Assembly (NCBI GenBank): GCA_002633005.1
Contig: NMRA01000033.1
Coordinates: 339,346-403,345 of the forward strand
Length of the DNA: 64,000 bases
Reading direction: 5' to 3'
Source: Phoronis australis
Lineage: Eukaryota > Phoronida > Phoronidae
Part shown: positions 34,801-45,114 of the stretch, piece by piece
Numbering within the stretch: position 1 is the stretch's first letter
How the letters are laid out: each line of letters begins with the position of its first letter
Program-made: the position numbers and the translations under genes
Notes under the pieces: model-generated
The model's input: the letters and a program-made list of their open reading frames with translations, nothing else
Database searches by the model: none
What the model was told of the DNA's origin: nothing

Positions 34801-35117
34801 CAATATCATTGGGCAAGTCATGATAATCAAATATTAAGAAATTAAATTAATCGATGAGCTGTGGAATGCTATTAATTTTCCCATGTGTAACGTCACCCTC
34901 AGTCGCAAAGGGGTCAGTTACTCATTGTCATAATCAATAATATTATTTTGTCAGTAGCACTTCGTGATTAGGTTGAAGTACCAGCTTGGTCATTAACCTC
35001 ACTCACAGTTCATTTTATTATCACAAATGAACGGTTACATTCAATTGACTCAGTTATCCCTAAGTGCCTGGGTAGGAGAATGAATGTAAGGCCAATGACA
35101 TTTTTATGAATAGTAAT
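34801..35117. other. Unassigned stretch
   Basis: Nothing is recognised. Confidence 0.4.
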
Positions 35118-35412
35118 TACCGTAAACGTTTGGGTTAACGCCCATGCTCACTTAACCGCCCATCCCTTACTTTAGGTGGATTTTCGATTTAACCGCCAAC
35201 TGCTCGGTTAACCGCCCCTCTGCGATTTTTGGAGATTTCCAATTAAGCGCCCACCTCTCGGTTAAGCGCCCACCTCTCGGTTAAGCGCCCACCTCTCGGT
35301 TAAGCGCCCACCTCTCGGTTAAGCGCCCACCTCTCGGTTAAGCGCCCATCTCCGATTTTTGAAGATTGATGATTACGCGCCCAGTGCTAAGGAAATGCGC
35401 GATTACCCATTT
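35118..35412. mobile_element. GGGTTAACGCCC family element with internal 19-bp tandem array
   Basis: It opens TACCGTAAACGTTTGGG, then TTAACGCCC (identical to 22903). Diverged 'TTAACCGCCC' blocks follow, then a perfect tandem array. A clear inverted right end is lacking. Confidence 0.75.
35243..35356. repeat. 19-bp tandem array, five perfect units plus one variant
   Basis: TTAAGCGCCCACCTCTCGG begins at 35243, 35262, 35281, 35300 and 35319 without any change. A sixth, altered unit begins at 35338 (TTAAGCGCCCATCTCCGA). The same unit occurs singly at about 1101-1117. There are no spacers, so this is not a CRISPR array. Confidence 0.97.
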
Positions 35413-35564
35413 TTAGATAAAAATCCATGATAACAAAGAGTGCAACGACAGCGTCGGAGAGGGTGGTTTGGTAATGTGAATAATGATACAAGTAATAATT
35501 ATTGTCCCGAGTCAAAATGTAATACCTCGAATGCTTTGTCACTTTATTTTCTTCTCTTGCTCAC

Positions 35565-35615
35565 AAATTTAAGTTTAAGAACCACGCCCGCATCTATACC
35601 ACCACTTTCAGCCAT
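35565..35615 (-). CDS. Possible first coding exon (MAESGG...)
   Basis: On the minus strand CAGCATGGCTGAAAG gives an ATG at 35613-35615 in favourable context. Seventeen codons (MAESGGIDAGVVLKLKF) follow, to a donor TTT|GTGAGC at 35564. An N-terminal MAESGG is common for intracellular animal proteins. The frame also stays open upstream, so the start is not decisive. No downstream exon toward lower coordinates was identified, and the 19-bp array lies only about 200 bases into the putative intron. Confidence 0.25.
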
Positions 35616-36228
35616 GCTGTCTGCCGCACTGAGTTTCCGTCTGCAGTGCACTAGATAAAACGTATATTCGAAATAATCAAGCCAGAGAAATGCCCTGACA
35701 GTGGTTTTGCCAACCCTCTCAATGACCTTTAGGTTGGAAGTTCTCGGATTTTTAAGAAGTCCCATAACTCACAAAAAGGTGTGAAATTCTCCGTATTTTG
35801 ATGAATATAATTGCCAGGTTATCGAGTATGTCCGTCTTTCGAGTACAGGCGTGCGTGAGTAATGCCAGGACGTAGCTAAAATGTAGACAAAGTCATGTGT
35901 TTTTATTCAAAATACACGGCAATATCTCACGTAATCTCGCGAAGTATTGCTTTTTAGAGTGGTCCTAGTGTTACTGAATGGGAGGCTGGTAAAGACGCGT
36001 TGCTGGTTAGATCTCGTCAATAGTCGCATAGCTAACCAGGGCTGCTGATTACCGGAATAATTGGGATTTTATCTATAAATTATTTTTACCGCCGCCGTGT
36101 GTGTACGAACTAATTATCCCTCGGACTCCAGTCAAAGTCATTAGTATTTAAATAAAATTTTAAGCAAATACATGCTCTTGACTCCGTTGCGTAACTATGT
36201 TTTGATTGACAACTGCCTGGAGTTCAGT
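35616..36228. other. Unassigned stretch
   Basis: It may include promoter sequence for the candidate exon at 35615. No motif is decisive. Confidence 0.3.
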
Positions 36229-36330
36229 GTCGTGGTTTTCTCAGGAATTTCCACCGACTGGAAAATGAAGCGAGGCGTTCTGGTTCGGTCTGTCACGACC
36301 AAAATGCGTTATGAGGAAACATTCGCATGA
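36229..36330 (+). repeat. Dispersed repeat of the 'GTGATAGAATCTCAGG' family, partial copy
   Basis: 'CGTGGTTTTCTCAGGAATTT', 'CCACC', 'GAGGCGTTCTGGTTCGG', 'CCAAAATGCGT' match 52711-52790 in order. Confidence 0.55.
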
Positions 36331-38609
36331 CCTAAAAAGCAAATAGAACATTGACATATTGTTGAACTGATTTATGCATGGCATATTGTCACAGTTTTGA
36401 AACTCGGGTAACAACACCACAAAGGAGTTGAAAAGTAGATGTAGGAAAATGACACAATTATCTAATTTGAAAGATTAACAGGTGTATCAACTTGCCATTT
36501 CGCACCTTAGACCTGCAGTGAATTCAGAAAAAAATTGACACAGATTTGCCTGTGGACCATCTTACAGGTCTGTCATCAGTCTGTGCATTTTTGCTTCCAT
36601 GATTGATTCAGTATTTTATATCAAGTGAACAAAAAATGTTAATCGAATTCTCGATCCTACAATTCCTTGTAAACTGGCGAAAACAAAACAGCACGACAGT
36701 GAAGCAGTTGTGTAACTTGTTTATCTCAAAGCATAGTATAAGGACATAATTTTCGAAGGAAATGTCTATACATTATGTGTGGAGGCTCTTAATCATTTTT
36801 TTTACTCCCCCCCCACACCCCCGAATGCCAAAACACCAGACTCTGTAACCAGAATAGAATAAATTAGCAGTGATTCCCCATTTGTTAAGCAATCAATCAC
36901 TTCCATTCAGTCCATAGTTCTATCACGTGTAATTAAGAAAACCAACTCCACCAAACCAAGGGTTATACCCTATAAAATGAACAAAAGGAATCGTTCTGAA
37001 ACCCCCTCGACCCACAACCCCCACGACCCTCGACCCAGAACCCTGTCAACCCAGTCTACACAAGCTCAACTTGACCTGAATATAAAACAAGCACTAACTT
37101 GAAGGACCAATGAGTTGGGCTGTGAATTCAGCTAGCTTTTCCGGTTTTTTTTTTGCAATTAAGGCAGTCGATTCGGCAATTTTGAAAGCCAAAAACAGAA
37201 AAAATGTGATCAAATCAAAGACCTACCAACCTTACAAATGTCGTTCCCGGCAGAGTGTAATCGTCAAGTCTACTCTTCAGTGAATTGCAGAGTGCGAGGA
37301 ACTGACAAAACTGCAATTTCACCAGTAAATACAGTTTGAAAAAACAAACTGTTAACTAAAAAGTATTTCAAGATTAAATGGAGTGTATTGTAAACGAGTA
37401 TACAATATAAAGCAAATGATAAAAATATTAAATAATGTACATCCACATTAAGACTCTCTCTACCTAGGTTTATTAGAACTGTGCCATTGATAGCCGCTCG
37501 TAGAACTGTGCTGCGCATTAAGTTGACTTGAGCGATACAGGGATGACGATAACGCGCTCACAGTGCGATAGCGCTCTCACGTCACTTTCTGTTTTCAATC
37601 ACCAGATTTCAGCCAGAGCAGACTCGCCTGTAGGTGTGTCTTGTGGGAAAATTGCCCAGACCCAGAGAGGTAATAAGATTAATTATGAAATATGTAAAAA
37701 GCGTACAGATACCTCTATTGCCACAGGTCGTGGGTTGAGGGGTGTGGGGGTTGAAGGTATCGAGGGGGTTTCAGTACAATCCGAACCAAAGCACTGGTGT
37801 TCAAAGAACGCACTGCATGGGGCATTTAATTGAAATTAAGTATTTTAGATTAATTATTTTCTTTGTTTTTCAACCAATTCATCTAATACCTAAACTGCTT
37901 TCTCTGACTTGTTTGAAAACTTGAAATCACATTGTTTTGTAACCATGGCAACTAAACCACATCTTTCTAATTCCCCAAGTACCTATTCTAAATCTCAAGG
38001 AAATTGTTGAAACATTAAAAGCACACACAGTATGTGGCCACCCAGGTAACCTTTTGTGCAATAAGGGAAAGTACTCCTGAACTTGAGCAATGCATTATGG
38101 AACAGGGAGTTTCTTATTTTTGTCATTACAATTTCAGTGGAAGCACTGGTAACCCCAATGCTATTTTCCAATTCATCCATGCCTGAAATTATTGAGTAGA
38201 GTGAACTTCTGCTTTTTACCAACATCACAAATCCAATATCATCGAAAACAAGGAAAGACAGATTCATGATTAATTGATTATCCCGAATGACATGAAATTA
38301 GTGACCACCATATGACATTTACGTTTGTCATCACTTCCTCATTTATAGTTCAGCCGACGCATTCAATTGGCATAATACAGCAAAAAATGGACAGAGTAGT
38401 AAGGCAATTAAATTATTAGCCCACATCCAGTGGTAAATTAAATAAAAATCAACCAATTCAGAATTGCAAAATGATGACATACGTGTTGAATCAAATTCAT
38501 CAAATACGTTATACCATAAACACCATGGAGGGAGGGTGCTTAACCCAGAGATCTCCACAAAAATTTGAAATTTTAAGAAATTGGGTATGGGAGCTCAACT
38601 AACAAGAGC
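36331..38609. other. Mostly unassigned; two weak exon-like stretches
   Basis: A C-run lies at about 36806. Inverted C/G-rich pieces sit near 36990-37060 and 37730-37790 ('GAAACCCCCTCGA...AACCCCCAC' and its inverse). On the plus strand 37950-38045 is open and reaches a donor, CACCCAG|GTAACC. The opposite strand is also open there (37995-38267). None of this can be tied to a gene. Confidence 0.3.
37543..37669 (+). CDS. Possible first coding exon (MTITRSQCD...)
   Basis: An ATG at 37543 opens 42 codons plus one base, ending at a donor GAGAG|GTAATA. The composition is ordinary for a soluble protein (MTITRSQCDSALTSLSVFNH and onward) and the stretch is locally CpG-rich. There is no recognised motif and no second exon. 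It is kept only because ATG, open frame and donor coincide. Confidence 0.18.
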
Positions 38610-38690
38610 AACGAGGAGCGTTGAAATGCGCCCACGAATGCATCGCAAATGGTGTGATTTTAGGGTTATTTTTTAGTATCATAAACATGG

Positions 38691-40080
38691 CCACTAGATG
38701 GCGCAAAAACGTACAATCCATCCAAAAACGGGAACGTGCCATATTTCATAGAAACAAAGGAAAACAGAACAAAATGAAATTGCCCCTTGTGGGCACAGCA
38801 TCTGTTCCATCAGCCTGAAAGTCGTTGTCTGTTATCTTCATATAAATTCACTTACTAAATTTAATAAAGATCCTGCTGTGGGCGCAAAACAAAACTATCA
38901 CTAGGAGGCATCACAGTAGTCAGTCGCCATCATCAAACGTCCTCTTCACACTGAAAACATACACGCCAATTTTCAAAACCATTTCTAGAATGATTTGATT
39001 GATCGAGGGGTGGATGCCAAAAACAAGATTTGAAAACAGCAAAAAAATGGCCACCAGGTGGCGCAAAATACCTCGATTCCATAAAAAACAGGATGATAGC
39101 GTCATCTCAGCAATAGATGTCTTCAAAATTTAATGAAAATCTGTTGAGGACCTTTGAAGATACAGACTGGTAAACGTTGAAAACTAAAATTGCCACTAGG
39201 GGGCACACCAGTACTCAGATCCATCCGAAAGTCATCGTCATCCATTGTCAACATCATTAAAACACACTTGCTAAATTAAGTAAAGATCCTGCAAAAGGTT
39301 TAATAGATACTTAACATGATCGCAAAAAAACAAAACTCCCACTATGTGGCACCACAGTAGTCGAACTCGGAAAATCGTCGTCAGCCGTCCACTTCATAGT
39401 AAAAACACTCATGCAAATTTTCATAATTATCCTGAACGTGGTTTGGTTGATAGACAAGTGGACGCCAAAAAACCGACTCGAAAACAGTAAAAATGGCCAC
39501 TAAGGTAGCGCAAACTAGGTCGAATCCATCTAAAAATGGAGAGATAGCGTCATCTCATTAACAGATGCCTGTATGCCAAATTTTATGAAAATACGTTGAC
39601 GACCTTTGAACATACAGAGGTAAACGTAAAAAAATAAAATTGACACTAGGTGGCACACCAGTAGTCAGATCCGTTTGAAAGTCGTCGTCCTCCGTTGTAA
39701 GATCATATAAATACATTTACTTAATTTAGTAAAGATCCTGCAAATCATTTAGGGGATACAGCCATAGGTGCAAAAAATTTTGCCACTAAGAGGCCCCACA
39801 GTAGTCAGCCGTCCACTTTATTGTAAGAACATACATGCCAATTTTCACAATCATCCTTTGAGCGGTTTGGTTGATAGAGGGGTGGACGCAAAAAAACAGA
39901 CTTAAAAACAGTAAAAATGGCCACTAGGTGGCGCAAACTACGTCAAATCCACCTGAAACAAAGAGGTACTAGCATCATCTCACAAATAGGAGCCTATACA
40001 CAAAATTTTATGAAAATCCGTTGGAACTTTTGAAGATACAGAGGCAAACATAAAAAACTAAAATTGCCACTAGGGGGAAC
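38691..40080 (+). promoter_or_regulatory. Array of ten CTCF-like motifs, about 146 bp apart
   Basis: Cores start at 38691, 38898, 39051, 39193, 39339, 39497 (weak), 39643, 39783, 39921 and 40067. The best, TGGCCACCAGGTGGCGCAA (39048-39066), differs from the vertebrate CTCF consensus at only about two of 19 positions. All are in the same orientation. Whether the host's CTCF binds them is inference. Confidence 0.55.
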
Positions 40081-40149
40081 ACCGGTAGTCGGATCCGTCT
40101 GAAAGTTCGCTCATGCTATTCCATCTGCAGATGGAACACATGTGCAAAT

Positions 40150-40280
40150 TTTCATGAACCTACATCAAGGCGTTTTGGCGACAGAGCAGCGGACAACAGA
40201 TGGACGCCAAACTGAAGCCAGACGGACGCCAGGCGGATGCCAGACGGACGCCAGACGTACGAAAGGACAGACGGACGGAG
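40150..40280. repeat. Degenerate CAGACGGACGC short tandem repeat
   Basis: Repeats of about 10-11 bp around 'GACGGACGCC' and 'CAGACGGA' lie just before the 3' hairpin of the composite element. This tail region is typical of some invertebrate repeats. Open frames on both strands here are repeat artefacts. Confidence 0.7.
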
Positions 40281-40295
40281 ATGATGGCATAATGC

Positions 40296-40328
40296 GTCCA
40301 CATATAAATATGTGCGCGCATAAAAATG
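40296..40328. repeat. Terminal hairpin of the composite element
   Basis: TGCGTCCACATA pairs with TATGTGCGCGCA around a short AT loop, followed by TAAAAAT. The same hairpin recurs at about 52023-52056. Confidence 0.7.
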
Positions 40329-40481
40329 AATGCTTTCCCTGAACCAGTTGCTGCGACATTTGAAATTATCCACAATCCCAAAGGTCAAAGAATTCAACAG
40401 AAAATGTAGAGCGTCTTACAAGTCTTACCTGATTGGCAAAATAAAGAATCTTTATCAATTTGAATTTGGAGGGGTAAGTAG

Positions 40482-40597
40482 CATGGGCGGCGCAGCACTG
40501 AAAACAGTGGTGCACCATCCATAGACCATGGGTGCAGAAGCACTGAAAATAGTGGGGGCTATAGCCCCTCTGAGCCCCCTATGGTGCGCTGCCCATG
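40482..40597. mobile_element. GC-rich foldback element, copy 2, with 5-bp target duplication
   Basis: The element runs from CATGGGCGGCGCAGCAC to GTGCGCTGCCCATG, an imperfect inverted repeat. The pentamer AGTAG lies against both ends (40477-40481 and 40598-40602). It is 116 bp, has no gene and is related to 29834-29972 in opposite orientation. Confidence 0.75.
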
Positions 40598-40889
40598 AGT
40601 AGGCCCCATAGTGGGCGTTATTCACATACACTAACTTCCTTTCAAAATTGATATGTAAGGTGAATGAAAGCAGTTCTTTGTGAACCCTGCCCAGTTGGAT
40701 TGTGTAAATAAGCACAGCTTAACAAAAGGTTTATGGTCTTGCCTGAGAAGATAATTGTTTTACTATCCCCTATGGATTCTAAATAGTCTGAGCGCCAGTG
40801 AGAATTTTACTCATATTAGACACTCTAAGCATGTCAAACGGGCAAAAATCTATAATCCATGAAAAAAGCATGTAATCCCAGTAGAAAAG
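40598..40889. other. Unassigned stretch
   Basis: Nothing is recognised. Confidence 0.4.
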
Positions 40890-41040
40890 GTGCTATACCA
40901 ACGTGTAAAACGTGTAAACATTACGTGTCAAATGTGTAAAAAGCTTGTCACGCTCATGTGTAAAACATGTCAAAATATGACACGCAAATGTGGCAAATTG
41001 CCATTCTCACACGTAAAATGTGGCAAGGAGCCAAGAATGT
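40890..41040. repeat. Degenerate short repeats of ACGTGTAAAA/ATGTGGCAAA
   Basis: About ten imperfect units built on 'ACGTGTAAA', 'ATGTGTCAAA' and 'AATGTGGCAA'. The translated plus frame has regularly spaced cysteines as a by-product (TGT within the unit), so it is not called as a zinc-binding protein. Confidence 0.6.
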
Positions 41041-42739
41041 GCCATGCCTCACCCAACTTTTCAATTTTTTGTGTGGCTGCATTACAGCTCATTATGCAAC
41101 AGTAAAACGTTTCAAGATCTGAATGACAAATGGCTAACTAAGTATGTGAAATAGAGATGTAAGCTCTGCTGCAGTGTGTACTGCCGGTAAATACTGTAGA
41201 ATCAGAGAGGGTACTGAAGTGTTCCAGGAAGTGTCCACTGAATCATATTCACATTATTTTAATGTCGCTTTCCCATGATCGAAACTCCGTCATACCAACA
41301 ATTTGCTGTAAATCCTGTGGTGGCGACATCGGAGTAGTACTTACAGGGATAAAACACCAGATGATGCAATTGATTCCCATAATACACATACATGTGTTGT
41401 ATGTGAGGACCTCTACCCTTTATCACTCTCAGTACACAGCTCCGGAGTTTACTCTACCTATTTTGAGAGCAATCGTGATGGTTGGGGAGTACGCAATTTA
41501 CGGTTACCCTCAAACCATAACTCCTCAAAAATGGGAGTTGGAAAACCGACATACAATGATCTCTGCTATTCATTCACTCTACGATACTTGTACCAGGAAT
41601 CACTGAAACAAACTTGATCCTCCACACTGCGTTGTATCTTTTATTGTATTTTCCTGTATTGATTTAGCCTGAAGTAGGGACATCCACAGCAGATGTTGCA
41701 TCTTCATTTCTCCATTATTAAGGAAACTAATAACTGCAAGTTATCACGACCTGAGTACAATCTTCAGTATTATTGTCGGCACCCATTAACTTAGTCAATC
41801 ATGGTCGGTTTCTTCACGCAGATCACGACCCAAGATACCTTAATTGTGCGAGATAGAAATCAAGATGAATTTTTGTCCCACTTCTGATGGTGACATGGTT
41901 ATACTCTGGGAAGTATTTAAATGCCAGAATTTCACAAATACAGCTAATGTGATCACGCGTTCCACTCATACTGCTTGGTGGTAATCTCACATCAGATCCT
42001 TAATGTAGATTGACTGGGCTGTGCTGTTAAAAATAAAAGTTAAATTATAACATATTTGAACATTTCTGAATTTCTCGTCAAATGCTGATCATGTTTAGTT
42101 TTTGAATCACCAAAATCGCCCAACTACAACGGAGGTTAAGACAATCTATTCTGTCCGAAGGCATTACCAATGCACTGTGGGTTTGACTGTGTTCATACGC
42201 AGTGGGTAATAGGGTGTAACCACCACACGTTTCATAACTATTACATCCATGACACAGATAGATAATTCTTGTACTTGATTCAATAAGTTGTTTTTAGCAG
42301 TACGTATATGCTATTGTAATAAAGATATTACGCCTCATGTTGTTACGCGCATTAAATCATCGTCACAAAGCTAAGGTCACGTGGTTCCTCTATGGGCAGA
42401 ACATTACAACGTATTTAAATGCGATGAGTAATGTTCAGTTTTGTTGATTCAGTTTTCGGGAGTCAATCGGCATCTCAACATTTTTAGTGTACATGCTTTC
42501 TCAAATTAAGTTTTAACAACAGAATGTGTAATTTTGACTATTGGTTCTCACAACGAGTACCAAAATTCTGAAGTCATGAAACGAGGTCGATCATTTGAGT
42601 TTATGTAAAATGGTACACAAACAAGACTTTGAAGAGTTAAGAAAAATGAATCACTTGTATGTAAAATTGCAGAAGATTCAGTACTGGTTACCACCGAATT
42701 CGAAAAATGTCATTCTCATAAAAACGTAGGCGTTCACGC
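41041..42739. other. Unassigned region
   Basis: No gene or repeat is recognised. The plus-strand frame at 41262-41606 lacks any motif. Confidence 0.35.
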
Positions 42740-43136
42740 TCATTGGGTCAGCTGTGCCGAACATGTAGCTTTATTAATGAAACGGACTGCTAGGATCCAT
42801 TCCTCGGTGACGCATATCTTTTTGGTAAATCCAGAACGAGTGATCAAAACTTCTTCCAAAACAAGCGGGTGGAGCGGCTTTACTGAATAAACCCGCTCGA
42901 GAGCTCCTCGACTTCTCGGAGTAATAACGCTTGCTGGTGTCCACTCCAAAATGAAGCTAAATCTTTTATGGAACAAGTCCCTGTCAATGCCAATAAAATG
43001 CTTATTGACAAACGGAGAAAACACCACACCTCGACACCTCGGTTACCTTTGTTTATTCATTGTTGATGAAAACCTCTACCCGGTGTCCAAATTAGTTCTG
43101 CCAGGTTTCAGTAACCCTTTGAAGACTGGGAGATAA
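42740..43136. other. Open stretch on both strands, possibly coding
   Basis: The minus-strand frame (42740-43045, stop-to-stop) and the plus-strand frame (ATG at 42951, stop at 43136) overlap here. The plus product begins MKLNLLWNKSLSMPIKCLL and ends LPGFSNPLKTGR. The minus product includes EWTPASVITPRSRGALERVY. Both have ordinary amino-acid composition and the DNA is less AT-rich than its surroundings, so one may be an exon. I cannot decide which, and neither matches a family I know. Confidence 0.25.
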
Positions 43137-45072
43137 TTGGCCTGCATGTTGTCATACGGGACAAAAAACTGCTGGGCAATTAACAAAGGAGTAGGAGCCA
43201 GGTGTTACCACACCCTGACAACCTCTCACATCTGGTCACTGAACGGGGAGAAAACGTTGTAATGTGACACTAACACGTTGATGTCTTCTTGCATATATTA
43301 GCAAAGATTTTCTTCCATTTACATCATGCTCACTTTTTGTTATTTCTATAGTGTATAGTTGTAAAATTCTTCATACATTCAACATTGAGATTGATGCCTA
43401 AAAAGAAGTTGGCACATTCACCTAACTTCATTTACCTTGAAAAAGTGAGCAATGAAAAGTACACTGGTAAGAACTATTACACCCACATTTGTTAAGTTTA
43501 AATGGTCGATGTGTACATTTTGTACAATCAAACATAGAATTCTAATTTTTGATGTAAAATAGCTGGATTTTATCGTGTTAGCTTCAACAGAAAGGTGTTA
43601 AACGAGAAAGGACATATGGTAAAAATGTTTCAGTATGGGACAACGAGCTTGGAAGACAACTGAAATTTCATTTTGACAATTTTCTCAACAAAAAAAATCT
43701 TTTCAGAAAACTATACTTTTTTGCTTCTGCATGCTTGTATTGCATATCTGTTACCAAATAACATTTGATACCAGTACTTGCAGCAGTGTAGCAAGAGCAG
43801 GAAAAATACAACAAAGGCATTCAGCAAATTGCATTTGTTCACAAGTTGAAGGTTTAATTGACTGTAGTTCATAAAGTGTTATACGCTGAACGTTGAGAAG
43901 AGGTTCAAGGATGCCTTTGAGCTAAGCTTGCATTTCGTTCTTTTAGCGGTCAATGTTGTATTTCTTAATTGAAGCACTTTAGGATTAAATCTATTACCAA
44001 GCTCATCAGAACTCGAATTAACTGCCAAGTCATAGTAAATGAGTACCTGAGTCGTTTTAAGATTGTCATAAATTCTGGAGCCATCCCGGGCATGTCCATT
44101 CAGACTCCATAGGGGATAATAAAACAATTATCTTCTTAGCCAGGACCATAAACCCTTTAATTAGTTATACAGACCAACTGGGACAGTTATATTACTGAAG
44201 AATAGGATTCACACAGAAATGCTTTCAATTACATTGCATGTCAATTTCAAAAGGCCTATTGTTTCTGAATGACACCCATGATTTAATCCTCAATTATATT
44301 TTAAACATCTATACTGTATGAACCACTTTAAAATGGAATAAATTTGTAACGTTTATTTCTGTTCAGAAATTCAACTAAAAAAAAAATGTATGCCATATTG
44401 GGAAAAATATTTTTTGGCAAATTCTCAACAAAAATTATTTACAAGAAATTTTACTATGTTGTTAGCATATTTAACTGCTTAAAATCACCAATTTCATATC
44501 AAAACACCACAAAATCAACCTCAAGTCGATCAGCTGACAAACTGCTCATAAACACTATCTGGCGATAACTTAATTAGCTGAACTCGATTTACAAGAATTT
44601 TATGGCTGGTACATACTACATAGAATGGGCAACCAATCAGAGCATTAGTAGACCTCAATTGTGTTCATTGTCATCAGATGTTGTTGCTCGTTTTCCCATG
44701 GTGGTATAATAACGAATGATAAAGTCTTGGGTTTGTGGTGGTTGTGACAACTCAGTATTTAAACATACTTTGGCTCTTTTCTATTTCATGTGGGACATTA
44801 GAGAAACTCGTGTATAAATGGTGGACATGATAAACTGATGCTGGGTGAGTTCATACTCATGTCCGTGGAGCTAAGAAACTTTCAATAATTAAAAGTTGCT
44901 TTTCTCGTTTTTGGGATATTGAATTCACAGTTCTAATATGCAGAGCTATAAAGGAAGGTTTAGTGATGCTGACAATGAAGTCACATGTCAAAATGAGGAA
45001 AATGCTGCTTTCGAGCAGATTAAATATAATTGTGTACCCATGAACGTAGGTTGTGTGCAGAATCGGCACACA
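43137..45072. other. Unassigned AT-rich region
   Basis: No gene, RNA or repeat is recognised over about 1.9 kb. Confidence 0.4.
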
Positions 45073-45114
45073 TTATGCATACGTTACGTATGCACATACG
45101 TTACGTATGCATAA
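45073..45114. repeat. Doubled near-palindrome ATACGTTACGTATGCA
   Basis: 'TGCATACGTTACGTATGCA' is followed at once by 'CATACGTTACGTATGCATAA'. Each half is a palindrome except at its centre and the pair is itself nearly symmetrical. It contains TTACGTA, which resembles bZIP sites, and TATGCAT, which resembles POU sites. It could be regulatory or simply hairpin-forming. Confidence 0.75.

Larger units (their letters stand above)
38610..40330 (+). mobile_element. Composite element with tandem CTCF-like motif array (large copy)
   Basis: The element starts with 'ACAAGAGCAACGAGGAGCG' (also seen near 51650) and ends with 'GCGTCCACATATAAATATGT' plus 'GCGCGCATAAAAAT' (also at 52023 and, worn, at 10640). 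In between are about four copies of a higher-order unit of about 440 bp. Each unit is built from three subunits of about 146 bp: A (CCACTAGGTGGCGCAAA), B (TTGCCACTAGGGGGCAC) and C (CACTA.G.GGCACCACAGTAG). Every subunit carries one CTCF-like core on the plus strand. No coding frame is present, so the element is non-autonomous and class uncertain. Confidence 0.75.

Noticed and set aside
35243-35356. CRISPR-like regular repeat
   Set aside because: The units are directly adjacent with no spacers and lie in a eukaryotic repeat element.
40152-40397. Arginine/serine-rich proteins on the minus strand
   Set aside because: They overlap in all three frames over the CAGACGGACGC tandem repeat and the terminal hairpin.
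40890-41105. Cysteine-rich (CxxC) zinc-binding protein
   Set aside because: The cysteines come from TGT inside a degenerate short repeat, and no domain spacing is conserved.
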